Assembly: GCA_018971775.1 (NCBI GenBank)
Contig: JAGXAB010000003.1
Span: forward strand, 93,919-157,918
Reading direction: 5' to 3'
Length of the DNA stretch: 64,000 nucleotides
Source of the DNA: Cyanobacteria bacterium REEB67
GTDB taxonomy: Bacteria > Cyanobacteriota > Vampirovibrionia > Obscuribacterales > Obscuribacteraceae
Below, piece by piece: positions 1 through 8,437 of the stretch. Within the stretch, counting starts at the first letter, position 1. Each line of letters opens with the position of its first letter. The notes below the pieces were generated by a model that worked only from the letters and a program-made list of their open reading frames with translations, was not told where the DNA came from and did no database searches. The position numbers and the translations under genes are program-made.

Positions 1-2
1 GC

Positions 3-1109
3 GTCGTTCTCAGTCTCTGCGGTTTTGGCCTGATGGCCGTTTATTCAGCCTCCGCCCCGGAAGCCCAGGAATTTTTCCAGGATTCGACGGCGCTTTTGCG
101 CAAACAGACGATCTTTTTTGTGATCGGCATATTTGCCATGTTCACAATCAGTCGCTACGACTATCGCAAGATCAAAAAATTCGCCTGGCCCCTGGCGATT
201 ATCTCGCTCGTCCTTCTTTGTCTGACCATGGTGCCCGGACTTTCGGTGACAACCATGGGATCCTCGCGCTGGCTTTCGCTAGGTCCTCTGCAATTCCAGC
301 CTTCCGAAATGTGCAAAGTGGCGACGATCATTTTGCTCTCTTCCGGCCTCTCCAAATATTTCTGGTGGCATCGTCAGATACTCTGTCGCCTCGTCGTGAT
401 CATGCTCATGGCCGGCATCGTTATCAAACAGCCTGACCTTGGCACCGCCTCGATGATCCTGAGCAGCCTGCTCGTTTTGATTTTCGCCAGCGGTACAAAC
501 TTTGTCCTGCTCGGTGGATCGATCGTCGGCGGTTTTATCCTCGTCTGGCATCACATCCAAAAAACTCCCTACCAGATGGCCCGCATCGAAACCTGGCTCA
601 ACCCTTATTTGCACCCGCAAAAAGAAGGCTGGAACATTATTCAGGCTCAGTACGCCATTTCGGCCGGCGGCATCTGGGGACTCGGTTTTGGCCGTTCTCT
701 GCAAAAGCTCTACTACTTGCCCGTTCAGCACGCCGACTTCATATTCGCGGTCGTGGCCGAGGAATTTGGCCTGGTCGGCTGTTCTTTGATCGTCGGCTTA
801 TTTGCTCTGCTCGGCTTCCACGGTTTTAAAACCGCCCTGGCAGCTAAGACTCTCTTTGGTCGCTTCCTGGCGATCGGTATCACCAGCGCCATTTGTACCC
901 AGGCTATGGTCAACATGATGGTGACTACCGGTCTCGTACCGGTCACAGGCATCACTCTTCCTTTCATCAGTTATGGCGGCACATCAATCGTCATTACTCT
1001 TTCCATGGTCGGCATCCTTTTATCGGTTTCGCGTGATCGAGGCGTACTTGCTGAAGACGAAGACAATCCAGACTTCTCGGATGACCAACCCAGCGGTGGT
1101 TTCGCCTGA
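3..1109 (+). CDS. ftsW: Peptidoglycan glycosyltransferase FtsW (5' end outside window)
   Basis: SEDS-family polytopic membrane enzyme that polymerises lipid II into septal peptidoglycan with its cognate class B PBP. The frame is open from base 3, before the first ATG at 33, and the residues before that ATG (LCGFGLMAVYSAS) match the family's first membrane segment. The true start therefore lies to the left and the gene is partial. Family hallmarks are the extracytoplasmic loop with QKLYYLPVQHADFIFA (about 699-746) and LPFISYGGTS (about 957-986). The protein ends with an acidic cytoplasmic tail. murG follows within about 10 bases, which favours FtsW over RodA. Confidence 0.95.
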   Translation, partial: VVLSLCGFGLMAVYSASAPEAQEFFQDSTALLRKQTIFFVIGIFAMFTISRYDYRKIKKFAWPLAIISLVLLCLTMVPGLSVTTMGSSRWLSLGPLQFQPSEMCKVATIILLSSGLSKYFWWHRQILCRLVVIMLMAGIVIKQPDLGTASMILSSLLVLIFASGTNFVLLGGSIVGGFILVWHHIQKTPYQMARIETWLNPYLHPQKEGWNIIQAQYAISAGGIWGLGFGRSLQKLYYLPVQHADFIFAVVAEEFGLVGCSLIVGLFALLGFHGFKTALAAKTLFGRFLAIGITSAICTQAMVNMMVTTGLVPVTGITLPFISYGGTSIVITLSMVGILLSVSRDRGVLAEDEDNPDFSDDQPSGGFA

Positions 1110-1119
1110 AGGTATGACC

Positions 1120-2259
1120 ATGACCGGACACCGCATCGTTTTGACTGGCGGCGGCACGGGTGGACACATCTATCCGGCTCTATCTGTGGCCGAGCATCTG
1201 AAGGACCGTACCGACGTTGAGGCCATCCTTTATATAGGGGCCAGCGGTCATCCGGAAGAAAAGCTGGCCCGCGAAAACGGCCTGGAATTTGTCGGTTTGC
1301 AAGTATCCGGCCTGCCGCGCAGTCTGTCGCTCAAGCTTTTTACCTGGCCCTTCCAAATGTTTGCCGCAATAATGCGCGCCAAAGCCGTTTTACAGGCTTT
1401 CAAACCAACCGCCGTACTTGGAACGGGTGGTTATGCCTCGGCACCACCCCTGGCGGCAGCCGGCTTGCTCAAAATCCCTACCGCCGTGCACGAACCTGAC
1501 GCTCATCCTGGGCTAGTCAATCGTCTGCTTGGTAAAAGAGCCAATTTGATATCACTCGGTATGCAGGGTGCAGCCGGGAGAATGAGCACCAAGCTCGGTC
1601 GCATTTCTTTTAACGGCAATCCTGTGCGCGGCACCTTCCTCACGCCCATCCAGCGCGACGCCGCTGCTGCCGTGCTTGGTCTGCGTTCCGATTTGAAAAC
1701 AGTGCTGGTCACGGGCGGCTCGCAGGGAGCCAAGGCGCTCAACGAAGCTGTTGTAGCAGCTCTGCCGCGTTTGCTCGAGCTCGAGCCGCATATCCAGATC
1801 GTCCATCAGTGCGGCGATAAAAATCTCAATGATGTAAAAGAGCGTCTGGCTCCCGGTTTGGAAGGCAGTCCCCGCTATCATTTGCGCGCTTATTTCGACG
1901 ACCTCTCAATTGCCTACGCTGTTTCCGACCTGGCCGTCACCAGAGCCGGGGCGATGACAGTGGCTGAACTGGCTGTTTCCGGCACGCCGGCCGTTTTTAT
2001 CCCCTATCCATTTGCCGCCCAGGATCATCAGACCCATAACGCGCGCTACATGGAATCGCAAAAAGCGGCGACGGTAATCATGCAAGAAGATCTGACCGGC
2101 GAAACGATTTATAACCAGATCAGCGCTCTGGTAAACGATGATGGTCGTCTGGCCGAAATGCGCAAGCGCATGCGTGAGATTGGAAAACCTGATGCTGCGA
2201 GGAATCTGGCTGAGCAAGTGCTGAAATTGAGCAGCGAATATATCGCCGCCCAGAGCTGA
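1120..2259 (+). CDS. murG: UDP-GlcNAc:undecaprenyl-PP-MurNAc-pentapeptide GlcNAc transferase MurG
   Basis: GT28 enzyme that converts lipid I to lipid II on the inner face of the membrane. Visible motifs are the N-terminal glycine loop TGGGTGGHIYP, HEPDAHPGLVNRL, the second glycine loop VTGGSQGAKALNE, the nucleotide-binding segment RAGAMTVAEL and PYPFAAQDHQTHNA. About 379 residues, normal for MurG. The frame is open from 973, inside ftsW. I chose ATG 1120 because GAAGG (1108-1112) sits 7 bases upstream; ATG 1114 is the alternative. Translation is probably coupled to ftsW. murC does not follow, so the cell-wall cluster ends here. Confidence 0.96.
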   Translation: MTGHRIVLTGGGTGGHIYPALSVAEHLKDRTDVEAILYIGASGHPEEKLARENGLEFVGLQVSGLPRSLSLKLFTWPFQMFAAIMRAKAVLQAFKPTAVLGTGGYASAPPLAAAGLLKIPTAVHEPDAHPGLVNRLLGKRANLISLGMQGAAGRMSTKLGRISFNGNPVRGTFLTPIQRDAAAAVLGLRSDLKTVLVTGGSQGAKALNEAVVAALPRLLELEPHIQIVHQCGDKNLNDVKERLAPGLEGSPRYHLRAYFDDLSIAYAVSDLAVTRAGAMTVAELAVSGTPAVFIPYPFAAQDHQTHNARYMESQKAATVIMQEDLTGETIYNQISALVNDDGRLAEMRKRMREIGKPDAARNLAEQVLKLSSEYIAAQS

Positions 2260-2272
2260 AGGCAAAGTCGCT

Positions 2273-2587
2273 TTAAAGGCTCGATGGTACCGGTGAAGTC
2301 AGGCCGCTCACGGTAGGCACGCCTAGCTCAACGGGGAAGTCGCCGTGCGCCAGTGATTTTTCTTCTATAGAGGTGATAGTCGCTTCGATATTGGCCAGGA
2401 TTTTGGCTGTTTCGAGGCGGGTCGTGCCGTTGGCGCTGACTGAGCGACTCAAAATTTCTTTCAAGTCGGTGAGGGCGTCTTTGACTGAGCTACAGGTGGG
2501 CAATTGCATGGCTTTCTTCTCGTTTTCCTGGTCGGGGCTCTGGTTTTGGCCTGTCCTGGTTGCCATTATCTGGGTCGAGTGTAGCAT
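2273..2587 (-). CDS. Small hypothetical protein
   Basis: About 104 residues (97 if it starts at ATG 2566), not recognised. It is hydrophilic, with one predicted helical stretch (VKDALTDLKEILSRSV, then KILANIEATITSIEE) and a Pro/Ser-rich end, and no signal peptide or membrane segment. It is convergent with murG, the two stops lying 13 bases apart. Neither start has a clear ribosome binding site. It is listed because the heptad-like helix looks real and no better frame fills the interval, but it could be spurious. Confidence 0.5.
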   Translation of the reverse strand: MLHSTQIMATRTGQNQSPDQENEKKAMQLPTCSSVKDALTDLKEILSRSVSANGTTRLETAKILANIEATITSIEEKSLAHGDFPVELGVPTVSGLTSPVPSSL

Positions 2588-2713
2588 AGGCGTACTTACG
2601 CTCCGCTGACAAGTGAAGACTATTTGACGTTAAATTGTTGTCAAGTGCCTCAGCCGCTTATTAGGGATGGATGGGTCGGTTATTATCAAACTAGTGGAAG
2701 CCTGTGAGAAGCC

Positions 2714-3346
2714 ATGCCTGTTTTTGTGGGTCTGATGATTTTCTTCTTTTTGGCCCTCGGCCTTTTGTTCTTTTTCTTCTGGCTTTGGGTGGCCTGGAGC
2801 ATTTATCGCTGGTTTCAGAAACGTAAGCAACAACGTGCGCATCGGCTGGCCACATATTTGCGTCGTCTGCACCCGGTCGTCGCCGAGCTTTTGCACCAGG
2901 TAAACGAACTGGATCAGGCCAGTAAATATTCAGGCCTGGATCAAGACGCGCGCTGGGCTAAGAAATATCAGGACGCGCTGCACAAGCTGCTTGACGCCAG
3001 TAACCGATTGGAGGAGACGAATGCTGCTTTGCGTGAGCAGGAACTGGTCGTTGCACAGGAACACCTGCTCTATGTCATCCGCACAGTGCACATTGTCAGC
3101 TATCGCATGAGAGAGATGCAGCCGATTGAAGAAATCATCGAACTGAAGGCTGAGCTCAAACGTGAGCAAGCAAAGGAAGCGCAAATGCATCACGACGAGA
3201 AGCCTCGCGCAGCTAACGCAAACCCGAGCCATGCCAGTGAGCCGCCGCATGCCCCTGGTACCACGCAAAATGCTGATGAACAGGCAATCCTAAAACTAAA
3301 CACTAAAAAGAAGGAAATTTTGCACGATGATCTCGGCAAGCATTGA
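2714..3346 (+). CDS. Membrane-anchored coiled-coil protein, unknown function
   Basis: 210 residues, not recognised. The N-terminus (about residues 2-35) is one very hydrophobic Phe/Leu/Trp-rich membrane anchor. It is followed by a basic stop-transfer patch (QKRKQQRAHR) and a long helical, coiled-coil-like domain (about 45-160) rich in Leu, Glu and Gln. The tail is a disordered His/Ala/Pro segment with a Lys-rich end. This topology places the helical domain in the cytoplasm. It probably stands alone: murG is convergent with its left neighbour and a 375-base gap follows. Confidence 0.7.
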   Translation: MPVFVGLMIFFFLALGLLFFFFWLWVAWSIYRWFQKRKQQRAHRLATYLRRLHPVVAELLHQVNELDQASKYSGLDQDARWAKKYQDALHKLLDASNRLEETNAALREQELVVAQEHLLYVIRTVHIVSYRMREMQPIEEIIELKAELKREQAKEAQMHHDEKPRAANANPSHASEPPHAPGTTQNADEQAILKLNTKKKEILHDDLGKH

Positions 3347-3721
3347 GCGTCGATATTTGCGACGGAAATATAGCAAATTTTCTCCCATCTATTTTGCAAT
3401 TTAGCCACCAGTTCCGATACCAAAAAAAATCTTTGCCAAAAGACAATTTTTAACCAAAAAAGATGCTGACAACCACTGCGTAGATCGGAAAGATCTGCAA
3501 AAATAGAAGTGTAGGGTTCAATCTCGTGTAAGTCCTTTGCCGAGGCGATGCATCCGATTCCCACCTGGGGCGCGTGCTTTGCTGCGGAAAAATCCAGACT
3601 CGGTGTACTTTTGCGCTGAGCTTGTTCCTTGGCGTCTCCGTTTCAATCGGCCTGGGCTGCCAGCTCAGGTTCGCTCAAGCATGGGATTTATGAGCAATCA
3701 CTACTGAAGGAGTAAGGGGCT
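3347..3721. other. Intergenic region, 375 bases
   Basis: No gene is supported here. The left half is AT-rich. A near-perfect 19-base dyad (3651-3669, CCTGGGCTGC/CAGCTCAGG) lies about 55 bases before the next start, followed by a good ribosome binding site (GAAGGAG, ending about 10 bases before ATG 3722). The promoter of the acidic protein presumably lies here, but I see no convincing -35/-10 pair. Confidence 0.5.
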
Positions 3722-4477
3722 ATGTCTAAGAAGAAACACAAACACACAAGCAAAGCAGCGGAACCGGTACAAAACAACGAGGAAGAGAAAGTTACAGAAG
3801 AGGCAGTAGCTGACGAAGAACTTACTCCCCAAGCGACTGATGATACAAGCGAAGCGGCGAGCGAAGAAACAACTGAAGAAGTAAACGACGAAAACGCAAA
3901 GAATGAAGATTCTAAGGATGATCAAGTGAAAGACGAAGACGCAAAAGACGAAGAAAAAGAAGAAACCGCAGAAGCTGCTGCGGAAGCCACTCCCGAAGAG
4001 GCTAAAGACGAAGAAGCCAAGGACGAAGAAAACAAAGAAGACGAGGCTGCCGAGCCGGTAGCTGAAGCGGCGCCGGAGGAAACGAAAGAAGAAGGCACCA
4101 CAGAAGAAGCAAAAGACGAAGAAGCAAAAGAAGAGGAGCCCGCAGCTGAGGCTGCTGAGCCCGTAGCGGAAGAAGCTCCGCCGGAAGAAGCCAAGGAAGA
4201 AGAGGCGAAAGAAGAAGCGGCAGAAGCTGCTGCTGAAGCCGAAGAAGCTAAGGAAGAAGAAGCAAAAGAAGAAGCGGCAGAACCTGCTGCTGAAGCCGAA
4301 GAAGCTAAAGAAGAAGCAAAAGAAGAAGAAGTGGCAGAACCTGCTGCTGAAGCCGAAGAAGCTAAAGAAGAAGAAGCCAAGGAAGAAGAAGCAGAGGAAG
4401 TAGCTGCTGAAGCCGAAGAAGCATCCGACGAAGAAGCAAAAGACGATGCCGACAAGAAATTGAACGAAGCGGCATAG
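3722..4477 (+). CDS. Highly acidic Glu/Ala-rich low-complexity protein
   Basis: 251 residues made almost entirely of Glu, Ala, Lys, Asp, Pro and Val. A short basic head (SKKKHKHTSK) is followed by irregular repeats of the type EEAKEEEAKEEAAEPAAEAE. It has no signal peptide, membrane segment or Cys. Function is unknown; it is probably an extended or single-helix, disordered polyanion. Translation looks genuine: there is a strong ribosome binding site (GAAGGAG), third-position variation between GAA/GAG and GCT/GCG/GCA, and an excellent terminator 30 bases after the stop. Long opposite-strand frames here are mirror effects of the GAA-rich sequence. Confidence 0.8.
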   Translation: MSKKKHKHTSKAAEPVQNNEEEKVTEEAVADEELTPQATDDTSEAASEETTEEVNDENAKNEDSKDDQVKDEDAKDEEKEETAEAAAEATPEEAKDEEAKDEENKEDEAAEPVAEAAPEETKEEGTTEEAKDEEAKEEEPAAEAAEPVAEEAPPEEAKEEEAKEEAAEAAAEAEEAKEEEAKEEAAEPAAEAEEAKEEAKEEEVAEPAAEAEEAKEEEAKEEEAEEVAAEAEEASDEEAKDDADKKLNEAA

Positions 4478-4506
4478 ACCATGTCCGAGCAATCGGCATA
4501 ATCGAG

Positions 4507-4538
4507 GCGAGGGATTGAGCGATCAATCCCTCGCTTTT
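4507..4538 (+). terminator. Rho-independent terminator after the acidic protein
   Basis: Perfect 12-bp stem (GCGAGGGATTGA / TCAATCCCTCGC) with a 4-base loop GCGA, followed directly by TTTTCT. Confidence 0.92.
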
Positions 4539-4688
4539 CTCTTGACTGTCTTGCAAGCTGATTGTCAGTTTAAGGTTTGTCTGCCCGGCGGCCAGCAGTG
4601 GTATCTTTATAAGTCGCCCGAGCCGGCCGGCAATCAAATTGCTGACCGAGTCGCGGCTGACTAAGATCCAGCAGTGAGAGGTCCCGAG

Positions 4689-5792
4689 ATGGTTGCCACT
4701 ACCCTGAGAGAAACTGCCTTAGCTACAGCGCATGTCAAGCTTTCGGCGCGCATGGTTGATTTTGCCGGCTGGAATATGCCCGTGCAATACAAATCAATCG
4801 TCACCGAGCACATGGCCACGCGGCAGAAGGTCGGCATTTTCGATGTTTCGCACATGGGTGAGTTTCTCGTCACCGGTGCCGGCGCACACGACTTTATCCA
4901 GCATGTCATCGCCAATGATTTGAATCGCCTCACCGAGCCTGACCGTGCTCTTTACAGTCAGCTCTGCTACGAGGATGGCGGCACCGTCGACGATTTGATC
5001 GTCTATCGTCGCAAAGAGGATTATCTGCTGGTCGTCAATGCCTCCAACATCGATAAGGATTTCGCCTGGCTGAACAGTCATAAATCCAAGTTTGAAGTCG
5101 AGCTGACGGACATTTCCGAGCAGACCGGATTGCTTGCCTTGCAGGGACCTTCGGCTGTGCCGATGCTCAGTGAAATCGTCGGTGATTGGGTCGCCAAGCT
5201 GCCTTCCTTCGGCTACGGCGAAGCTGTCGTCGACGGCAATAAATTTAGTTTCGGCCGCACCGGCTATACCGGTGAAGATGGTTTTGAAATTTTTGTCGCC
5301 ACCGATCGTCTCGAATGGCTCTGGAACATGCTTCTCGAGCGCGGCGCTAAATATGGAATCGAGCCCTGCGGCCTTGGTGCTCGCGATACATTGAGGCTGG
5401 AGGCTGGTTTGCCACTTTATGGCCACGAACTCGAAAAGGACATCACTCCTATAGAGTCAGGTTTAGGCTGGAGCGTTAAACCGGAAAAAGGCGATTTCAT
5501 CGGCAGCAAAGTATTGGCTGAGCAAAAAGCCGGCAAACTCGACCGTCAAATCATCTGTCTGAAAGCCGAAGGCAAAGCCATTCCCCGTCAGGGTTATGCT
5601 GTATTTCACAATGACAAAGAAGTCGGCTTCGTCACCAGTGGTACGCAGGGTATTTTTGTCGGCTATCCGATCGCTTTCGCCATGGTCAATCGCGGTGTCG
5701 CCAAAGTCGGAGAAAATTTGCAGGTGCAAATACGCGATAGTCGAATTAACGCGGCTGTAGTACAGCGCCCCTGGTATAAGCGTAAAAAATAG
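4689..5792 (+). CDS. gcvT: Aminomethyltransferase, glycine cleavage T protein
   Basis: T protein of the glycine cleavage system. It transfers the aminomethyl carbon from lipoylated GcvH to tetrahydrofolate and releases ammonia. About 367 residues, a normal length. The N-terminal folate-binding domain shows DFAGWNMPVQY, FDVSHMGEF and GGTVDDLIVYR, with the catalytic Asp at residue 101; RDTLRLEAGLPLYGHEL and the C-terminal barrel follow. An in-frame GTG at 4674 exists, but GAGAGG (4676-4681) is well spaced for ATG 4689. gcvH lies about 2.6 kb downstream on the same strand; gcvP is not in the window. No glycine riboswitch is apparent upstream. Confidence 0.97.
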   Translation: MVATTLRETALATAHVKLSARMVDFAGWNMPVQYKSIVTEHMATRQKVGIFDVSHMGEFLVTGAGAHDFIQHVIANDLNRLTEPDRALYSQLCYEDGGTVDDLIVYRRKEDYLLVVNASNIDKDFAWLNSHKSKFEVELTDISEQTGLLALQGPSAVPMLSEIVGDWVAKLPSFGYGEAVVDGNKFSFGRTGYTGEDGFEIFVATDRLEWLWNMLLERGAKYGIEPCGLGARDTLRLEAGLPLYGHELEKDITPIESGLGWSVKPEKGDFIGSKVLAEQKAGKLDRQIICLKAEGKAIPRQGYAVFHNDKEVGFVTSGTQGIFVGYPIAFAMVNRGVAKVGENLQVQIRDSRINAAVVQRPWYKRKK

Positions 5793-5816
5793 GGCGCAAG
5801 CGGAGCTAGATAAAAG

Positions 5817-6386
5817 TTGCCCGAATCCAGCAATACACTACTGATGGCAGTGGGGATTTTGAGCCTGATACTCATTTTGAGTTCCGGCATGCTGATCTGG
5901 CAATTTGCATCGCGCGGTTCTAAAAGTCGCGAACGTTCCGGGCGCATCCCACCTAATATGCAGGTCTTCCTGTCCAGCCTCGATGCTATGGCTGCGGTAC
6001 GGTCGGTGTTGGCCGACGAATTGATTGTCGGTTGCCGCTGGCGGATTACCTACGACCGTGGTGAAGAAGGCCGTATTCAGGCGCGTCTGTACGGAAAGCC
6101 GGTGGGCGGTGAAGGCAGCGTCGATATTTTGATGAATATGCTTTTTCACCGTCTCGAGCCGAGCAAGACCGAGCTTGAATGGTCCTATGTCGTGATGAGC
6201 GGTCAGCCAGTCAGTGCCGACCGTGTCATCGATTCTACAAATGCAGCTTTGCGCACTGCTCTTGATCTGAAAGCAGGGAAGATCAAGGCTCCTCCGGAAA
6301 CCCCTACGAAAACCTGTTTTAACTGTCACAAGGATATCGAGTCCGGGTTTACCTTTTGCATCTATTGCGGGGCCAGTGTAAGTTGA
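5817..6386 (+). CDS. Membrane-anchored protein with C-terminal zinc ribbon
   Basis: About 189 residues from TTG 5817, or 180 from ATG 5844; neither start has a strong ribosome binding site. One N-terminal membrane segment (GILSLILILSSGMLIWQFA) precedes an alpha/beta-looking domain of about 110 residues. The last 25 residues form a zinc ribbon (CFNCHKDI...FCIYCGA, two CxxC pairs). Function unknown. It lies 24 bases after gcvT, and its stop overlaps the start of the next gene (TTGA), which has a matching zinc ribbon. The two products may form a pair. Confidence 0.8.
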   Translation: MPESSNTLLMAVGILSLILILSSGMLIWQFASRGSKSRERSGRIPPNMQVFLSSLDAMAAVRSVLADELIVGCRWRITYDRGEEGRIQARLYGKPVGGEGSVDILMNMLFHRLEPSKTELEWSYVVMSGQPVSADRVIDSTNAALRTALDLKAGKIKAPPETPTKTCFNCHKDIESGFTFCIYCGASVS

Positions 6387-7564
6387 CTGATCATACTTCC
6401 GTCTACATTTTTATGTTCCTTCTTGTCGCCGTTCCTGGTCTTTTTTTTATTGCCAGAAGCGCTCTATTCAACAACTTACAACCGGAGCAATTTGAAGACG
6501 AAGACGGCAATATCAGGCATGTCGATATTTCGAAGACTGTTTCTGCTTTGAATTCGGGTGTTGGCTTGCTCCATGACCGCGAGCCATTGCTGCTGGATAT
6601 GTCGATTGATAATGCTGCGCCGATCATCGAAGGCGCGCTGACAAAGTTTCGATTTTGCGGAGCCGGTTGGCACGTCGTGAATATCGATAGTGGGTCTCCG
6701 ACCACAATTTCGGCAAATATTCCCTGTCTGGATCAGCGCGATCCCGATGTCACCGTGCGCATGGATCTTGGCCTTTTGGTCACCATTGAAGACCAATTCA
6801 ACGGCAAAAAAATAGTAGTCAAATTGCGTTTTATCCCTTATGAAGGACCGCACGGCACACTTGAAGAACTGGCCGACTTGACCGAGAAATATTTGTCCCG
6901 CACTTTGCTCGAACCGCAGGCCCAGCTGCAGGGTGTCGCCCCTAATCAGGCGATGTCACAAACAGCGATGCCTGAGGCGGCACCACTGGCGGTGCCTGAG
7001 TCTGCTTCTTTGCCGCCCATTATTTCTGCAGATGCGGAGCAACCACTATTTCAGAACGATTTCAGAAGTGAGGCGGCCCTGGAATATCAGCAGTCCGCTT
7101 CGGCGAGGCAGGCCGAGGCTGCTTATGGCGCTTTTGAAGAAACGGTCGAAGAGGCTAGGGCGCCTTTGCCCGGGTTTGCTCCAACTCCAACTCCAACTTC
7201 AACTCCAACTCCAGTTCCTGTTCCAACTCCAGCGCCGACGCCGACGATCAGTTTCACCGACCTGGCCACATCCGCGCCCGGTTTTGACTTACCGCCGATA
7301 CCAATTACCCTGCCGGAATTGGGGCTACCGACGCCGGCGTCACCTGCAGCCGCACCAGTATTCATATCCCCACCCACACCCATGACCAAACCCACACCGA
7401 CACCCACACCCACACCCACACCGACACCCACACCCACAGTGGCACCGGCATCAACAGTTTCAACGCCTGCGACTCCTGATGCACAGGCGGGTTTGTGTCC
7501 GGGATGTTCGCAGCCAATCAACCCCTCTTTCCCCTTCTGTCTCTATTGCAGCCGGAATTTTTAG
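6383..7564 (+). CDS. Membrane-anchored protein with Pro/Thr-rich linker and C-terminal zinc ribbon
   Basis: About 393 residues, not recognised. TTG 6383 overlaps the previous stop by four bases (TTGA), which suggests coupling; ATG 6413 is an alternative. The order is an N-terminal membrane anchor (YIFMFLLVAVPGLFFIA), an alpha/beta domain to about residue 180, a long Ala/Pro-rich disordered linker with PT repeats (about 7180-7245 and 7370-7440), and a zinc ribbon CPGCSQPI...FCLYCSRNF at the very end. The ribbon mirrors that of the preceding gene. The linker resembles tethers that hold a small C-terminal domain away from the membrane. Confidence 0.8.
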   Translation: MTDHTSVYIFMFLLVAVPGLFFIARSALFNNLQPEQFEDEDGNIRHVDISKTVSALNSGVGLLHDREPLLLDMSIDNAAPIIEGALTKFRFCGAGWHVVNIDSGSPTTISANIPCLDQRDPDVTVRMDLGLLVTIEDQFNGKKIVVKLRFIPYEGPHGTLEELADLTEKYLSRTLLEPQAQLQGVAPNQAMSQTAMPEAAPLAVPESASLPPIISADAEQPLFQNDFRSEAALEYQQSASARQAEAAYGAFEETVEEARAPLPGFAPTPTPTSTPTPVPVPTPAPTPTISFTDLATSAPGFDLPPIPITLPELGLPTPASPAAAPVFISPPTPMTKPTPTPTPTPTPTPTPTVAPASTVSTPATPDAQAGLCPGCSQPINPSFPFCLYCSRNF

Positions 7565-7582
7565 CGAATCTGCATCCGTTTG

Positions 7583-7607
7583 ACGTAGCACGTAGTGCGT
7601 GCTACGT
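7583..7607 (+). promoter_or_regulatory. Candidate HigA operator over the higBA promoter
   Basis: Perfect inverted repeat ACGTAGCAC-N7-GTGCTACGT, ending 7 bases before the higB ATG. A possible -35 (TTGACG, 7580-7585) and weak -10 (TACGTT, 7603-7608) flank a 17-base spacer, so the dyad would cover the core promoter. This fits autorepression by the antitoxin as in HigBA systems. It is inferred from position and symmetry only. Confidence 0.55.
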
Positions 7608-7614
7608 TTGCTGT

Positions 7615-7893
7615 ATGATTGAATCGTTTAAATGCAAGGAAACAGAAGCGCTTTTTGCGCAGAAGCGTGTTTTGCGATTCATGTCGTTTGAACGTGTGGG
7701 CAGGAGAAAGCTTAATATGCTGCACGCCGCCATTCTGTTGACTGACTTGAGTATGCCTCCTGGAAATAAGTTGGAAGCGTTGGAGCGAGATCGAAAGGGG
7801 CAGCACAGTATTCGAATAAATGACCAATGGAGAATTTGTTTTGTATGGACTGGAACCAACGCTTGTGATGTAGAAATTATTGATTGTCACTGA
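7615..7893 (+). CDS. higB: HigB-type (RelE superfamily) toxin
   Basis: 92-residue mRNA interferase toxin of the HigB/RelE family; these cut mRNA on the ribosome. Family landmarks are IESFKCKETEALF at the N-terminus, the central PPGNKLEALERDRKGQHSIRI and the C-terminal NDQWRICFVW...DVEIIDCH. The frame extends upstream into the previous gene, but the family N-terminus and the operator place the start at ATG 7615. The toxin precedes the antitoxin, the usual higBA order. The RNase activity is inferred from the family. Confidence 0.93.
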   Translation: MIESFKCKETEALFAQKRVLRFMSFERVGRRKLNMLHAAILLTDLSMPPGNKLEALERDRKGQHSIRINDQWRICFVWTGTNACDVEIIDCH

Positions 7894-7897
7894 CGAA

Positions 7898-8206
7898 ATG
7901 AATGCAATGAATATGAATAAAAAGTTTGAACCCATCCATCCCGGTGAAGTGCTTAAAGAGGAGTTCATGCGCCCTCTAGGTTTAAGCGCTAACCAGCTTG
8001 CACTGCGGCTCCATGTGCCTGCAGGTAGAATAACTTCAATAATTAACGGGCAGCGAGGAATAACCCCAGAAACTGCACTAAGGTTGTCGAAATTTTTTAC
8101 GATATCCGCCGAATTTTGGCTTAATTTGCAGCAGCTTTATGAGCTGCGATTAGCCGAACAGAGTTCTGGCGAGAAGATTGCCGAAGAAGTGCGGCCATAC
8201 AAGTAA
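7898..8206 (+). CDS. higA: HigA-type antitoxin, HTH transcriptional regulator
   Basis: About 102 residues with one XRE-family helix-turn-helix. The family signature IHPGEVLKEEF opens the domain; LSANQLALRLHVPAGRITSIINGQRGIT is the HTH (binding helix PAGRITSIING), followed by ETALRLSKFFTISAEFWLNLQ. It should neutralise HigB and repress the operon, probably through the dyad at 7583-7607. ATG 7898 lies 4 bases after the higB stop; ATGs at 7907 and 7913 are alternatives. The following 230 bases up to gcvH hold no gene. Confidence 0.93.
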   Translation: MNAMNMNKKFEPIHPGEVLKEEFMRPLGLSANQLALRLHVPAGRITSIINGQRGITPETALRLSKFFTISAEFWLNLQQLYELRLAEQSSGEKIAEEVRPYK

Positions 8207-8437
8207 GGAGTACGATGACGGCTTGCTTATATTGACCCGTCGTTGACAACCGGCGACCACGGATCAGCCTAATCTTGGTTTGTTGCACAAGATTTTCGTA
8301 GAATTATAGGATGGCACGATCACATCACATGCTTGTTCTAGTTCGGTTACATTCACAAAGCAAGCGGTACAAGTCAGTCGATTGTCTATTAATCTCTTAC
8401 AAGTTGGTAGCGCCATGCCAAGGAGAATCCAAGCGCC

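Noticed and set aside
3505..3530. Sequence GGTTCAATCTC resembling a tRNA T-loop
   Set aside because: No matching acceptor, D or anticodon arms around it.
3701..4492. Long minus-strand frames opposite the acidic gene (Phe/Cys-rich and Ser/Ala-rich)
   Set aside because: They are mirror images of the GAA/GCA-rich coding sequence; the plus frame has the ribosome binding site and terminator.
4539..4688. Glycine riboswitch upstream of gcvT (also 8207-8437 upstream of gcvH)
   Set aside because: No recognisable conserved aptamer core or paired architecture was seen.
7180..7445. Tandem CCAACTCCA/CCCACACCG repeats that could look like a repeat array
   Set aside because: They encode the Pro/Thr linker in frame; no spacers, so not CRISPR.
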